Source: Effrenium voratum (taxonomy: Eukaryota; Sar; Dinophyceae; Suessiales; Symbiodiniaceae). From it: a DNA stretch of 64,000 nucleotides. Positions 1 through 9,238 of this stretch are shown here, one piece after another. Location of the stretch: NCBI GenBank assembly GCA_963377175.1, contig CAUJNA010003496.1:389501-453500 (forward strand), given 5' to 3'. Positions within the stretch are counted from its first letter, which is position 1, and each line of letters starts with the position of its first letter. Below the pieces are notes generated by a model. It was not told where the DNA came from. It saw only the letters and a list, made by a program, of their open reading frames with translations, and searched no databases. Position numbers and translations under genes: made by a program.

Positions 1-19
1 TGTTTTTTGGTCCACTTGG

Positions 20-220
20 TCATGTCCTGCTCCCCCTGCAAGCTTTATCCACCAGGGTCCCCAGGTACTTGTCAAAGTGATACCTTTTGAGCTTCATCTT
101 CTTGTTGGTTCTCTCAATGGCGTTGTTTTCATCCCACAGGTCATCGCTAGTAAGCTCTTTTAGCGTCGCCTCCAACAACTCCTTCTGTTCCTGGTTCTCC
201 AAATTGTTGAGCTTCAACAA
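20..220 (-). CDS. possible exon, unrecognised charged protein
   Basis: A 66-residue open segment rich in Lys, Glu and Asn, without transmembrane stretches, reading like a helical and probably coiled-coil piece. I do not recognise the family. It lies on the same strand as the other candidate exons up to 6.3 kb and may be one exon of a larger gene continuing off the window edge. The last residues before the stop may be intron read-through. The call rests only on composition and on strand agreement with its neighbours. Confidence 0.3.
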   Translation of the reverse strand: MLKLNNLENQEQKELLEATLKELTSDDLWDENNAIERTNKKMKLKRYHFDKYLGTLVDKACRGSRT

Positions 221-383
221 GGCCGCAACCTCAAACCTCAGATGTCTATGGTGCTAAGCTGGGGTGGTAATAATTCCAATGTGCTCCGCTGTTTAGTTTC
301 CCTTTGGTACACTAGTTAGGCTTGGCTACATAGCACCCCATCAACATGATGGCATAGTTTGTGTAGCATTGTGGAGAGATAAT

Positions 384-682
384 GTCATAACACATATGTT
401 TCCAAAGGAGCAACAATTGCTCCTGAGATCATGTCACAACACATAAGTTTACAAAGGAGCAACAATTGCTCCTGAGATCATGTCACAACACATAAGTTTA
501 CAAAGGAGCAACAATTGCTCCTGAGATCATGTCACAACACATAAGTTTCCAAAGGAGCAACAATTGCTCCTGAGATCATGTCATGTCACAACACATAAGT
601 TTCCAAAGGGGTAGCAATTGCTCCTGAGATCATGTCATAACACAGAGGTTCCAAAGGAGCAGCAATTGCTCCTGATAACATG
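384..682. repeat. 49-bp tandem repeat with a palindrome in each copy
   Basis: Six copies begin near 404, 453, 502, 551, 605 and 653. The spacing is mostly 49 bp, with one 5-bp insertion (an extra tcatg) before the fifth copy. Each copy carries the dyad GGAGCAACAATTGCTCC, or a one- or two-base variant, followed by a conserved GAGATCATGTCACAACAC segment. The stretch between the flanking candidate exons (221-1040) otherwise shows no credible coding segment. Confidence 0.9.
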
Positions 683-865
683 ATAGGTCAATAACAGCTC
701 GTGTGAAACCAACCATTTCACACCTCAATGGAATTCAGCGATACTTGTTTGGGCGGCAAGCTGTCCAAAATGTTCATCGACATAGATTTGTTCAACATCA
801 GTCTAACATGGGAGGGTTTGCGCATGTCACTGATGGTTGAACGGTAGGAGCATGATTGTTGTTTC

Positions 866-884
866 AGGAGCATGTAATGCTCCT
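866..884. repeat. AGGAGC-GCTCCT dyad
   Basis: CAGGAGCATGTAATGCTCCT is an inverted repeat with 8-bp arms. It belongs to the dyad family seen at 404-670, 1927-2480, 2483-2500, 3039-3054 and 3113-3130, with looser AGGAGC...GCTTCCT forms near 4.73-5.0 and 6.46-6.61 kb. Most copies lie outside the candidate exons. Confidence 0.6.
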
Positions 885-1040
885 ACATACCATGAATCAC
901 TTACTAATTTGTAGCAGAGAATGAACAATAAATGGCATGTGCAAGAGTGTTGCATACTCTGTTTTTTAGTCCAGAGTATGATACATCCAAACCGATGTTT
1001 GGAGGCCATAGGAAGTAAACCAGGTGGACAGTCAGAAACC

Positions 1041-1469
1041 TTATGGGGGAACCAATGTGCATCCAAGCAACTTGGTACCGTATCCCATCTGCGCACTGGA
1101 TGTCGACTTAATTGAGGAGGTATGGGATCTAGTACGCGACAATGCCCACTGTTTGCATGACTTATCCTGAGACCATTCTTGAAGCAATTTGGCCTTCATC
1201 TCACTCTTCCGGGACAGGCTATTGTAGGCCTTCAGGAAGTCAGTTTTGTTCTGCAGCTCCTCCACTTGGGCTTGCGGGAGGACATACTCGCCACTTTGAT
1301 GAGCATCAAGACGTTTTTGAGCATTGTTCAACTGAGTCTTCATGTTGGATTGCATCTTTCTTGTTTGAGTATCATCCACCGCATCTTCATCAGCCCTGCC
1401 CTTAGTAGAGCGCCTCCGCATGACCGTCTTGGTCTCATCATCTTTGATCACATTCTTTTTGGGAGACAT
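1041..1469 (-). CDS. candidate exon, Lys/Gln-rich coiled-coil protein
   Basis: The open segment starts MSPKKNVIKDDETKTVMRRR, a basic beginning, followed by a long hydrophilic region rich in Gln, Lys and Glu (residues 35-105) expected to form a coiled coil. It has a W-x(4)-K-S-C-K-x-W stretch near residues 99-109, which I associate loosely with repeated dinoflagellate protein families. The last 30 or so residues look like intron sequence, so the true exon probably ends near 1130. The function is unknown. It shares strand with the candidate exons at 2507, 3395, 4209 and 4938. Confidence 0.45.
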   Translation of the reverse strand: MSPKKNVIKDDETKTVMRRRSTKGRADEDAVDDTQTRKMQSNMKTQLNNAQKRLDAHQSGEYVLPQAQVEELQNKTDFLKAYNSLSRKSEMKAKLLQEWSQDKSCKQWALSRTRSHTSSIKSTSSAQMGYGTKLLGCTLVPP

Positions 1470-1694
1470 TGCTCCACAAAAGAAAACTTACTACAAATAC
1501 AAGCGCCTGTTCAAGATTGAACTTGAGCACAAACAAGCTTAGGTATAAGGAAATTTTCATGAACCAAGTGTTTCATTTAGACAAGGCCATTCCATATTGG
1601 GAGCAAAGGAGATGATATGACTCACAACTCCTACACGATTCAACCCACAACCCACAGACAATCAACTGTCACATCAGCACACAAGGGTTCCCAG

Positions 1695-1826
1695 GGATGT
1701 TAAATTGATGTTAAATTTTAACATCCATTTAACAACATTTAACATCAATTGTCATTTACTTTCAAATGTAATTGGATGTTAAATGATGTTAAATGGATGT
1801 TAAATTTTAACATCCATTGAACAACC
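1695..1826. repeat. AT-rich GATGTTAAATT repeats and palindromes
   Basis: Direct and inverted copies of GATGTTAAAT / ATTTAACATC are packed together, including two near-perfect palindromes of the form GGATGTTAAATTTTAACATCC. The stretch could form stem-loops. It sits in a gap (1470-1870) without coding signal and is most simply intronic or intergenic repeat DNA. Confidence 0.8.
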
Positions 1827-1926
1827 ATTCTCCTAGTTGATACCCATACTATTTTGTTTGGTGGAGTTCCCTACCAACACGGGAGCAACTTGATCCTTTT
1901 ATTATTTGACCTAGTAATCAATATTT

Positions 1927-2480
1927 GTTGATGATCACACCCATCAAGTATCCCAGGAGCAAACTGCTCCTTCTGTTGATAATCACACCCATCAAGTAGC
2001 CCAGGAGCAAACTGCTCCTTCTGTTGATAATCACACCCATCAAGTCTCCTAGTAGCAAACTGTTCCTTTGGTTCATAATCACAGCCACCAAGTACCCCAG
2101 GAGCAAACTGCTCCTTCTGTTGATAATCACAGCCATCAAGTATCCCAGGAGCAAACTGCTCCTTCTGTTGATGATCACACCCATCAAGTATCCCAGGAGC
2201 AAACTGCTCCTTCTGTTGATAATCACACCCATCAAGTAGCCCAGGAGCAAACTGCTCCTTCTGTTGATAATCACACCCATCAAGTCTCCTAGTAGCAAAC
2301 TGTTCCTTTGGTTCATAATCACAGCCACCAAGTACCCCAGGAGCAAACTGCTCCTTCTGTTGATAATCACAGCCATCAAGTATCCCAGGAGCAAACTGCT
2401 CCTTCTGTTGATAATCACACCCATCAAGTATCCCAGGAGCAAACTGCTCTTGCTGTTGATCATCGCCATCAATCAAGGAT
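1927..2480. repeat. 48-bp minisatellite, about 11 copies
   Basis: The unit contains CAGGAGCAAACTGCTCC, a dyad of the local AGGAGC family, then a GTTGATAATCACACCCATC-type spacer. Five units form a 240-bp higher-order block that is duplicated (2024-2263 and 2264-2503 nearly match). Because 48 is divisible by three, several frames stay open on both strands. On the minus strand this gives a 16-residue peptide repeat (QQKEQFAPGILDGCDY) within an open stretch at 1871-2476. I treat this as repeat DNA, though a repeat-encoded exon cannot be excluded. Confidence 0.85.
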
Positions 2481-2506
2481 TATAGGAGCATAATGCTCCT
2501 TTTGAT

Positions 2507-2791
2507 TCAACTCAAAACAACATTCATGCCATAACAATGTTTGGTTGTGTCATCCCGAACAATACTTCCGATATCGAAAACGAATTGTTCCCTCCCACTC
2601 TCTTTCTGTGGCAGCCAAATAGGCTTTCTTTTCCTCTCCCGCGATCTCCTTGCTGTGCAGGAAGTCTCCTGGCATCGGTTTACCCCAATCTTGCCTAACA
2701 CAATGTTGGAACCATGAGATATTATTTCTTTTTTGTATGCACTACATCCATTGAACAATATCCGTATTCCAGTCGATCTTTTGCGAGTCAT
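2507..2791 (-). CDS. possible short exon
   Basis: A 94-residue open segment whose second half (around KPIWLPQKESGREQFVFDIG) has the varied composition of coding sequence, while the first part is more intron-like. No family is recognised. It shares the strand of the neighbouring candidate exons. Confidence 0.25.
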   Translation of the reverse strand: MTRKRSTGIRILFNGCSAYKKEIISHGSNIVLGKIGVNRCQETSCTARRSRERKRKPIWLPQKESGREQFVFDIGSIVRDDTTKHCYGMNVVLS

Positions 2792-3394
2792 ATATAATAT
2801 GTTTATATCCCACCAACATCCATTTGTGATTGAAATGTCCCTTTGAAGTCCAAAGTGTTGGGTTTCATGAAGACTCTCTTACTTATTTTCAACTGCCTCC
2901 ATCAATAAAACATGAGAGGAGCCATAAGTCTCCTGAACCAAAGTGTCTAATAGTGTTGTATCTTAATGTATCAAGCCATGTCTCGTTGGCAATACAGCCT
3001 TCCTTTTTTTTTGTCTACCCCTCCCTCTCCCTTTTGCAGGAGCTGGCAGCTCCTTTTTTGGGGGCCAAGTATAACGAATATATTGTTTGTATGCAAGTCC
3101 AACATGATATTGCAGGAGCTAGTAGCTCCTTTGAAACAACATCATGACATGTGAACATATCGTGTGCCATGAAACACTCATATTGTAATCAATGTTTTCA
3201 ATGACATGTCAACCCCTCCCCCAGAACCTTTTTATCTCCATTGCATGCGTGCCACATAGACACCCTTATACCAGTGCCTTAAGTCCGCAACCATTTTGGC
3301 TCAAAATGGAAGGAGCGTAGTTGGCCTCATCGACCAGCATGCGACTCCTGCCAGGGAAACAACAAATTTCAAAGCCAAGAATGATGGCAGACAA
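2792..3394. other. non-coding stretch with AGGAGC dyads
   Basis: No credible gene is seen. Two dyads of the local family occur at 3039-3054 (AGGAGCTGGCAGCTCCT) and 3113-3130 (AGGAGCTAGTAGCTCCT), each preceded by TGC. The spliced-leader-like sequence at 3284-3305 lies near the right end. Confidence 0.6.
3284..3305 (+). other. dinoflagellate spliced-leader relic
   Basis: Dinoflagellate mRNAs share a 22-nt trans-spliced leader, DCCGTAGCCATTTTGGCTCAAG. The sequence here matches it at 19 of 22 positions, including an unbroken CCATTTTGGCTCAA. Genomic leader relics are known in dinoflagellates as marks of reverse-transcribed mRNAs that re-entered the genome. An ATG follows immediately (AAATGG), but only a few codons stay open. 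The relic is on the plus strand while nearby candidate exons are minus, so it belongs to some other, decayed insertion. It is the best single clue to the host lineage. Confidence 0.7.
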
Positions 3395-4081
3395 TTACAT
3401 CAATTCTTGCAAATCTTCTAATATCTCGAATGCACGTATGAAAGCCGGACTGATCCAATAATGTGAAACTAACATCGGATCCTGGTCACTGCTCTCTTCA
3501 ATCCCCGGAGCCGCCCCATCTGCAGGAGCTGCTGGAGATGCCTCAGGCATTGCCGGCATTGCCGGCATCTTAGGCGCCGCCCCATCATCGGCTGCCTGCA
3601 TCTTAGGTATCGCCCCGGGCCCATCCACAGAAGCGGATGGCACTTTAGGCATTGCCGTGCCCTTAGGCACAGTTGGCGCGAGCGGCGCTGTCGGCGCCTT
3701 CGGCACCACTGCTGGCTGCACAACCGCATCATCGGGCTCATCGGGCTCATCGGGCTCATCGGGCTCCTCGGGCTCGATCGGGAGGTTTTGCGGCTCGTCG
3801 GCGCGCCTTCGCTTCCAGCTTTGCTGCCGGTCTTGCCACCATATGGAGCGCTTTTGCCCTTTGGTGCCCCGCTGCCTGCCCCAGCTTTGCTTGCCCCAGC
3901 TTTGCAAGCGGACACCAATGTCCGCGGCTGGCTGAGCGTAAATGCTCAGCTCCTTAGACAGCAAAGCAAAAGCCGGTTGCATGATAGGAGCCAATGGCAT
4001 CCTTTGTAAACGATCGTGCTTGCAAACAGACCCAGAACCAAATATGTTTTCACCCAAGCTAAGAAAAATGTTTCCGACCAA
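3395..4081 (-). CDS. Pro/Ala/Glu-rich low-complexity protein segment
   Basis: This 228-residue open segment has a basic Trp/Gln/Arg-rich part (residues 60-95), a tandem EPDEPDEP acidic run near residues 105-118, and then a long Ala/Pro/Met region with repeated (A)PKM-type motifs. The C-terminal 40 residues look globular (WISPAFIRAFEILEDLQELM). No enzyme motif is seen. Much of the protein is expected to be disordered. Composition and strand fit an exon of the gene set between 1 and 6.3 kb. The N-terminal start is uncertain. Confidence 0.45.
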   Translation of the reverse strand: MVGNIFLSLGENIFGSGSVCKHDRLQRMPLAPIMQPAFALLSKELSIYAQPAADIGVRLQSWGKQSWGRQRGTKGQKRSIWWQDRQQSWKRRRADEPQNLPIEPEEPDEPDEPDEPDDAVVQPAVVPKAPTAPLAPTVPKGTAMPKVPSASVDGPGAIPKMQAADDGAAPKMPAMPAMPEASPAAPADGAAPGIEESSDQDPMLVSHYWISPAFIRAFEILEDLQELM

Positions 4082-4208
4082 AACGAATTAACACATGTCA
4101 CAGAAGAAAAGACAGGAGCGGGTCGCTTCCTTTGTCAGCCACACCAATACGGCCAAGTGAACAAACATTTGGTTTGTGGTGAGTAAACAATTAGGGGGGT
4201 CGCGTCAA

Positions 4209-4628
4209 CTAAAAGTATGCAATCCAAGGAGCGCACATCGGGTTCAAACAGCAGCCCTGTCGGACGTAGCTCTCTTGGCCACACCATAAGCAAACCCTGG
4301 TCCAAGTGGGCCCTGTCGGCCACATACGCATGGCGGTAGGTCGCCACGAGGAGGGAAACATCGGTGGCGGGGGCATCACGTATGCCGCCTGCGGCATCGG
4401 CTGAGGCGGAGGCTGCGGCATCGGCTGAGGCGGAGGCTGCGGCACTGGCTGCGGCACAGGCTGCTGCATCGGCAGCGGCACAGGCTGCGGGGTCTGCGGC
4501 TGCTGCGCCGGCTGCGGCTGCTGCGGACTCAGCTGCCCTGCCCGCCGGGCTGCCTCGAGTATGCGCAGCGCAACCTCCACGCCCTCATTGGTCGCGCTCG
4601 ATCGGGAGCTCGACGGTGCATTACCCAT
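4209..4628 (-). CDS. Pro/Gln-repeat protein with N-myristoylation-like start and Cys cluster
   Basis: The segment begins MGNAPSSSRSS. Gly2 followed by small and Ser residues fits an N-myristoylation signal, so the protein may associate with membranes. Residues 35-85 are a Pro/Gln repeat (PQPVPQPPPQPMPQ type). The C-terminal part has a CxxC...C(C)...C pattern (CLWCGQESYVRQGCCLNPMC) that could bind zinc. The ATG is well placed after a stretch without coding signal, so the start is credible. Function unknown. Confidence 0.5.
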   Translation of the reverse strand: MGNAPSSSRSSATNEGVEVALRILEAARRAGQLSPQQPQPAQQPQTPQPVPLPMQQPVPQPVPQPPPQPMPQPPPQPMPQAAYVMPPPPMFPSSWRPTAMRMWPTGPTWTRVCLWCGQESYVRQGCCLNPMCAPWIAYF

Positions 4629-4726
4629 GGCTACTAATAGCCCTTAGCTTACACCTAGCTCGAGCTGACCGCACTACGACACCAAAGCTTGATTCACGTT
4701 GATAATACTTGTTGACGTGGTCATGC

Positions 4727-5012
4727 TAGGAGCCCAAGGCTTCCTGAACTTCAAAGTGTCCAAAGATCTACCCTGCAAAGAATTCAAACACAATGAAGAT
4801 GTATGTACAAGCCCAAGGCTTCCTGGACTTCAAAGTGTCCAAAGATCTACCCTGCAAAGAAATCAAACACAATGAAGATGTGCAAGCAGATGCATGTAGG
4901 AGCCCAAGGCTTCCTGGACTTCAAAGTGTCCAAAGGTCTACCCTGCAAAGAATTCAAACACAATCAAGATTTGCAAGCAGACACATGTAGGAGCCAAAGG
5001 CTTCCTGAAGTA
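4727..5012. repeat. 80-95-bp tandem repeat, about 3.5 copies
   Basis: Copies start near 4728, 4808 and 4896, with a partial one near 4990. Each begins with AGGAGCCCAAGGCTTCCTG or a variant, then TCAAAGTGTCCAAAG and CTACCCTGCAAAGAA. The start is another loose AGGAGC dyad. The repeat runs into the 3' part of the open segment at 4938-6326, which supports that part being intron rather than exon. Confidence 0.85.
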
Positions 5013-6326
5013 GACATGTTTTGACTCAAGAAAACGAAAATCAAGGCCTATGTGGACAACAGACACGGCATAGCACTGGCCTGACACCCCCTCGACACGA
5101 ACCGGGGGTCTCCTGTCTCGAGTCGCTCTCGAGCGGGTCACTCTAGTCCACGTCCTAGCGTTGGCAGAAGAGCGCGTCGAGTCGTAGCGAGTAACAGACA
5201 CAATTTGGGCTCGGACATATGTTTTTTTCAGTCTGTCCTGAGGACTATGGGCATGCCCGCGGTTCACCGCGAGCTCTCGAATGGTCAGGCTTTTGTCCTT
5301 GACCTCCTCGAAGGACATGCTACGCAAGTCCAGCTTCATGAGCTCAGCGCGCACAACGGCTATGAGGTCCTGGTGGTTTGCCCGCCGCGCCTTGCTGATT
5401 CCGCACAGGAGACGCTTTGTGCCAGTGGCGGGGTCCTTGAACTGCAAGTACGACTGGTCTGTCGCCTGAGTGATGTAAACCGAGCATGCGTCCTCGGCAA
5501 CAGCCGGCTTTTTCATTCCGGCCGGCTTTTTCATCGCTGCCGGCTTTGTCGCTGCGGCGGCAGGGCGCTTTTTTGGGCTGTCGATCTGCTTCGGTACCTC
5601 TGAGGGGTACTCTGCCCCATCTCCAAACCTGCCCCAGAGCCACGGAGATCCAGGTTTCTGGAACATTTCAGCCGATTCCACTGAGTTCGCCTGCAATCTC
5701 ACCAGCAGGCCCGAGCAGTGGTCTGTGTAGATGACTTTGTCGCCCAACGCCTTGTCATCACAAGACCCCGGCTGCTCACTGGTCTGAGTCAACAAATCCA
5801 CCACCGAGTGCACCGACTCCCTTTCTGCCAGATCCTGCCAGAAATCCTGCAAGCTCTCCTCGGTGGGTTCTTTCTCATACTTCCGGGGCAGCTTTGCTGC
5901 CTTGTCTGGGAGTTCCTCGGTAGAAGTCAGCGCTCGGTATGGGCTTCCAGAGGCAGTCTCCAAAATCTCCTGGATCCCTGGCAGCTGGCGCTTTTGCGTG
6001 CTAACGTTACGGCGCTTCGTGTTTACGAAGCTGATCATGTCCAGCAGACTTTGGACTTGGGCTTTAAGGCCACGAAGGCCCTTGTCTTGGAAAAGCTTCT
6101 TCTGGTGGAGGTGGTTGAACTTTTGAAGGGGCTGCTCCAACTCCTTTGGATACCAACGCCGCTGGACGCTGAGCAAGCCCTGCAGCAAACTCTTGTGGAT
6201 CTCCACGCCTTCCTGAGTGGGCTTGCCAACCGGAAAGAGTGGGTCGGTGCCCTGGATGGCAAGAGCCAAAGCCTCTGGGGCGACGCGCTCGCACAGGAGA
6301 ACATAGACGTTGTGCTGGTCTGACAT
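4938..6326 (-). CDS. KKPA-repeat dinoflagellate protein, probable exon 5268-6326
   Basis: A 462-residue open segment starting MSDQHNVYVLLCERVAPEAL. Residues 1-240 are Gln/Lys/Leu-rich and helical. Residues 246-275 hold a Lys-Pro-Ala repeat (KKPAGMKKPA) of the type common in repeated dinoflagellate gene families. Residues 280-350 look globular. A GTGAAC word at 5267 follows the last convincing coding residues, so the real exon probably ends there and the remaining 110 residues, which run into the local repeat, are read-through. The ATG lies just after a stretch without coding signal. No catalytic motif is seen. Confidence 0.6.
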   Translation of the reverse strand: MSDQHNVYVLLCERVAPEALALAIQGTDPLFPVGKPTQEGVEIHKSLLQGLLSVQRRWYPKELEQPLQKFNHLHQKKLFQDKGLRGLKAQVQSLLDMISFVNTKRRNVSTQKRQLPGIQEILETASGSPYRALTSTEELPDKAAKLPRKYEKEPTEESLQDFWQDLAERESVHSVVDLLTQTSEQPGSCDDKALGDKVIYTDHCSGLLVRLQANSVESAEMFQKPGSPWLWGRFGDGAEYPSEVPKQIDSPKKRPAAAATKPAAMKKPAGMKKPAVAEDACSVYITQATDQSYLQFKDPATGTKRLLCGISKARRANHQDLIAVVRAELMKLDLRSMSFEEVKDKSLTIRELAVNRGHAHSPQDRLKKTYVRAQIVSVTRYDSTRSSANARTWTRVTRSRATRDRRPPVRVEGVSGQCYAVSVVHIGLDFRFLESKHVYFRKPLAPTCVCLQILIVFEFFAG

Positions 6327-6841
6327 GTCCCTATATGGAAAACCCTAAGTGGGGGGACACAGCTACACCTTAAACCGAAAGCCAGCTTGACGACTCATGG
6401 CCAGCAAATCTCCTGGGACTCCAAAACAAATACCTTATGGGCCTTGCGAGCACGCGTTCTTAGGAGCCTGCGGCTTCCTACTTTTTTTGCTTATGCTATT
6501 AGAGGAGCCCGAAGCATACTACTATATTGTGCCAACACAGGATGTGCCCGATATGGAAATGGCAAGAATTACCATGCAACAAAATGTTCTGTTGGAGGAG
6601 CCCGAGGCATCCTAATCAACTGTGCTAACACAAGATGTGCCCGATATGGAAGTGGCAGGACAAGCCATGCGACAATTCAACGAATATACTACAAACATGC
6701 GCAGCTGACACCCGTCGGTTGACACTGATCCACGTCAACCCGAATCCTCGCCAAGCGATATTTGGACGAATCCTCGTCAACTCGAATAAGCGCTGAAAAA
6801 AACGAATCCTCGCCATCGAATCCTCGCCGGAAGGACTGGGA

Positions 6842-7629
6842 GGTTGCCACGGGCCCGGTGCACAAATTCGAATCCATTCCACGCCTCTCTCGACGCGGTA
6901 CTCAAAATAGTGCGGGCGCATGACAGCCAAATGTGTCGTCACAGTGCTGCCAAAAGGAAGCGCAAAGCCAAGGGATCAGCGGTGAAACACTCATGCCATG
7001 ACAACCTGGACTGCAATGTGAATGTGGCAAGCAACGAAATGCAAGGCAACTTTTCAATCTGAAGGCGGGACGAATCGACAAAGCCTGTAGTGCACGGCGA
7101 CTATGATTCACCGCCGCTGATGCCGCACACATCTGCAATGGCAATGTCCTGGTCGGCGACGAGCACTGTCTGCGGGCAAGCGCACGTCTAAGTGATATGA
7201 CTTGCGCCATCCCCGACACGTGGAAGCGTAGTCCGGGGCTCGTCTCAGGGTAGCTGTGGCCACAGGTTGCCACGGGCCCGGTGTGTAAATTTGAATCCAT
7301 TCCACGCCTCTCTCGATGTGGTACTCAAAATAGTGCGGGTACATGACAGCCAAATGTGTCGTCACAGTGCTGTTAAAAGGAAGCGCAAAGCCAAAGGATC
7401 TGCGGTGAAACACTCATGTCATGACCACATTGACTGCAATGTGAATGTGGCAAGCAACGCAATGCAAGGCAACTTTCCAAACTGAAGGCGGGACGAATCG
7501 ACAAAGTCTGTAGTGTACGGCGACTACGATTCACCGCCGCTGATGCCGCACACACCTGCAATGGTAATGTCCTGGTCGGCGACGAGCACTGTCTGCGGAC
7601 AAGTACACGTCAAAGTGATATGACTTGCG
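6842..7629. repeat. tandem duplication of a ~366-bp segment
   Basis: Segment 6842-7207 is repeated at 7264-7629, offset 423 bp, with scattered substitutions (for example cacaaattcg versus tgtaaatttg after GGTTGCCACGGGCCCGG). Both end AGTGATATGACTTGCG. Open frames exist on both strands, but stops and substitutions do not favour coding use. 6327-6841 also holds no credible gene, only loose AGGAGC dyads at 6463-6480, 6501-6515 and 6594-6612. Confidence 0.85.
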
Positions 7630-7685
7630 TGGATTTGATAAATTTGAATGTCGGAAACTTATACAGTGATTATATTAAGAGTCTC

Positions 7686-7760
7686 AGATCCATGGGGTTT
7701 AGACCTTACCTCAATTCATCTCAAATTATCTCAAATTTTCTCAAATTATCTTATTTTTGC
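7686..7760 (+). repeat. second copy of the viral-block border sequence
   Basis: AGATCCATGGGGTTTAGA (7686-7703), followed by TCTCAAATTATC-type repeats, matches in order and relative orientation the sequence at the left edge of the viral block. There, read on the minus strand, AGATCCATGGGGTCTAGA is followed by TCTCGAATTAT repeats. The bases just before the word (7630-7685) are AT-rich, unlike their surroundings. Confidence 0.6.
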
Positions 7761-7764
7761 ATCT

Positions 7765-8030
7765 AATGTGCAAAAAGATGCAAAAAATGCAAAAAGATGC
7801 AAAAAATGCAAAAAAGTGCAAAAACATGCAAAAAAGTGCAAAAACATGCAAAAAGTGCAAAAAATGCAAAAAAGTGCAAAAAAACAGAATGCAACAAGAT
7901 GCCAAAAAACTGCAACAAAATGCAAAAAATGCAACAAAATACAAAAAATACAAAAAGAGTGCAAAAACAATGCAAACATACATGACACAAATGCAAACAA
8001 GGACAAACACATGCAAGAACATACAACATG
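7765..8030. repeat. TGCAAAAA-type simple repeat
   Basis: An irregular array of TGCAAAAA, ATGCAAAA and GTGCAAAA words. Several frames are open on both strands simply because of the repeat. No gene is called. Confidence 0.9.
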
Positions 8031-8159
8031 CATTAAGTGTGTGTCACTCAATTCTATAATAATGATTATTTTTTATTGTTGCATCAGTGAGCCGCAAGTC
8101 ATCATGAGCGCACGTTAGCGCCAGCAACGTTGGACCATTCCATTGTCCATCATCATTAT

Positions 8160-8828
8160 TCATTCTTGACGTCGCTGGCGAGCCAGCTCAAAAAATACTC
8201 TGCCATGATCCAAGTCAAGCGCTTTCAATAACTTGTGGCAAGGACAGGTGCACGGATCATCATCATCTTCACAGACCGTTGGACTGGGGTATTCTTGCAC
8301 ATAAGTCGAATCAAAGTTCGAGCAATGGGAGCAATGCATTGTCTTGCGATTGTCGTTGATGATCATGAGCACTGCGCCACGCATGCCAGTAACAAAGGTC
8401 ACAGGTTCCCGATTGACGTTCAGCTGACTCGGCAACTGAACAAACGCTTCATGTCCAACCCACATAATAGTCACACCACGACCACACATGCCGCGCCGGT
8501 CACCGGTCCTGAAATCTGTCAGAATAGATTCTGCAAGAAATTCTGGGCAAGGTTCACGTTCCAGTTCCGAGTCCAGCTCCGATAAATCTGACTGCTCGAC
8601 GTCGTCATTGTCATTCCCCTGCTGAAGCTCCGGCTCAGTCATTTCAACTCCCCAGTCCCGTGGCTGAGCGTCAGTCCAGTCAGGCTGAGGACGTTCGATT
8701 TGACTCAGACACACTGTCGCACTGGCTTCAACTTCTGATTCTGAAGATTCAGTGTGACACACTGTCTGACTTGCAGGAGAATATGTCACTGTCCGACGCT
8801 TCTTATCAGCAGGCAAGCCAGTTGACAT
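8160..8828 (-). CDS. Cys-rich C-terminus protein, paralogue of 9239-9832
   Basis: A 222-residue segment with an intact ATG (MSTGLPADKKRR) preceded by stops. Residues 20-95 are acidic, Ser/Glu-rich and probably disordered. Residues 105-165 look globular. The C-terminal 60 residues carry CSHC...CTCPCHKLLKALDLDHG, echoed by CSAC...CSCACHKLARAYSMRHG in the next segment upstream, which implies duplicated genes with a shared Cys/His metal-binding-like domain. No known family is recognised. It is the last segment in the minus-strand run from 26.0 to 8.2 kb. Confidence 0.6.
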   Translation of the reverse strand: MSTGLPADKKRRTVTYSPASQTVCHTESSESEVEASATVCLSQIERPQPDWTDAQPRDWGVEMTEPELQQGNDNDDVEQSDLSELDSELEREPCPEFLAESILTDFRTGDRRGMCGRGVTIMWVGHEAFVQLPSQLNVNREPVTFVTGMRGAVLMIINDNRKTMHCSHCSNFDSTYVQEYPSPTVCEDDDDPCTCPCHKLLKALDLDHGRVFFELARQRRQE

Positions 8829-9238
8829 GAGGCTTCAATGTCAATGGTTCACAAAATCTCAATCAAGCACGTTGAGTCAACTGCTACTGACAGGCTTGAG
8901 CCGCAAAACCGCATCTCAAGCATGACTGGAATGTTTGCAGCCTGAACATGGGTCATGGTTCATGTCATTCATGATGGCATGTGCGCGCACGGCTGTTGCC
9001 ATAAACTCAAATGAAGTCAGGATATTTATAGAGCGACAACTTGTTTCTTCCTCTTGTTCCATTGACTGCTGGGCCTCAAGTGAGCTTCCGCACTCACGCA
9101 TCTAAACTCACTTGCGCAGCCCTGTTGCTGTTTTCCAAAGTCGCACACAGTCGAGTCAAGCAGTTTGCCCATCAGTTAAAAGTTGCAGCTCCGCTCTGTA
9201 CTGGAGCAACACACTGCTTGTCTATTATTGGCTGAAGA

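Noticed and set aside
1871..2476. 201-residue repeat protein
   Set aside because: Open only because the 48-bp unit is divisible by three; other frames and the plus strand are equally open.
404..2480. Regular repeats resembling a CRISPR array
   Set aside because: Units abut or vary inside, there are no unique spacers, and no cas genes are present. Host is eukaryotic.
7741..8059. Phe/Leu- or Lys/Met-rich proteins on both strands
   Set aside because: Products of the TGCAAAAA simple repeat.
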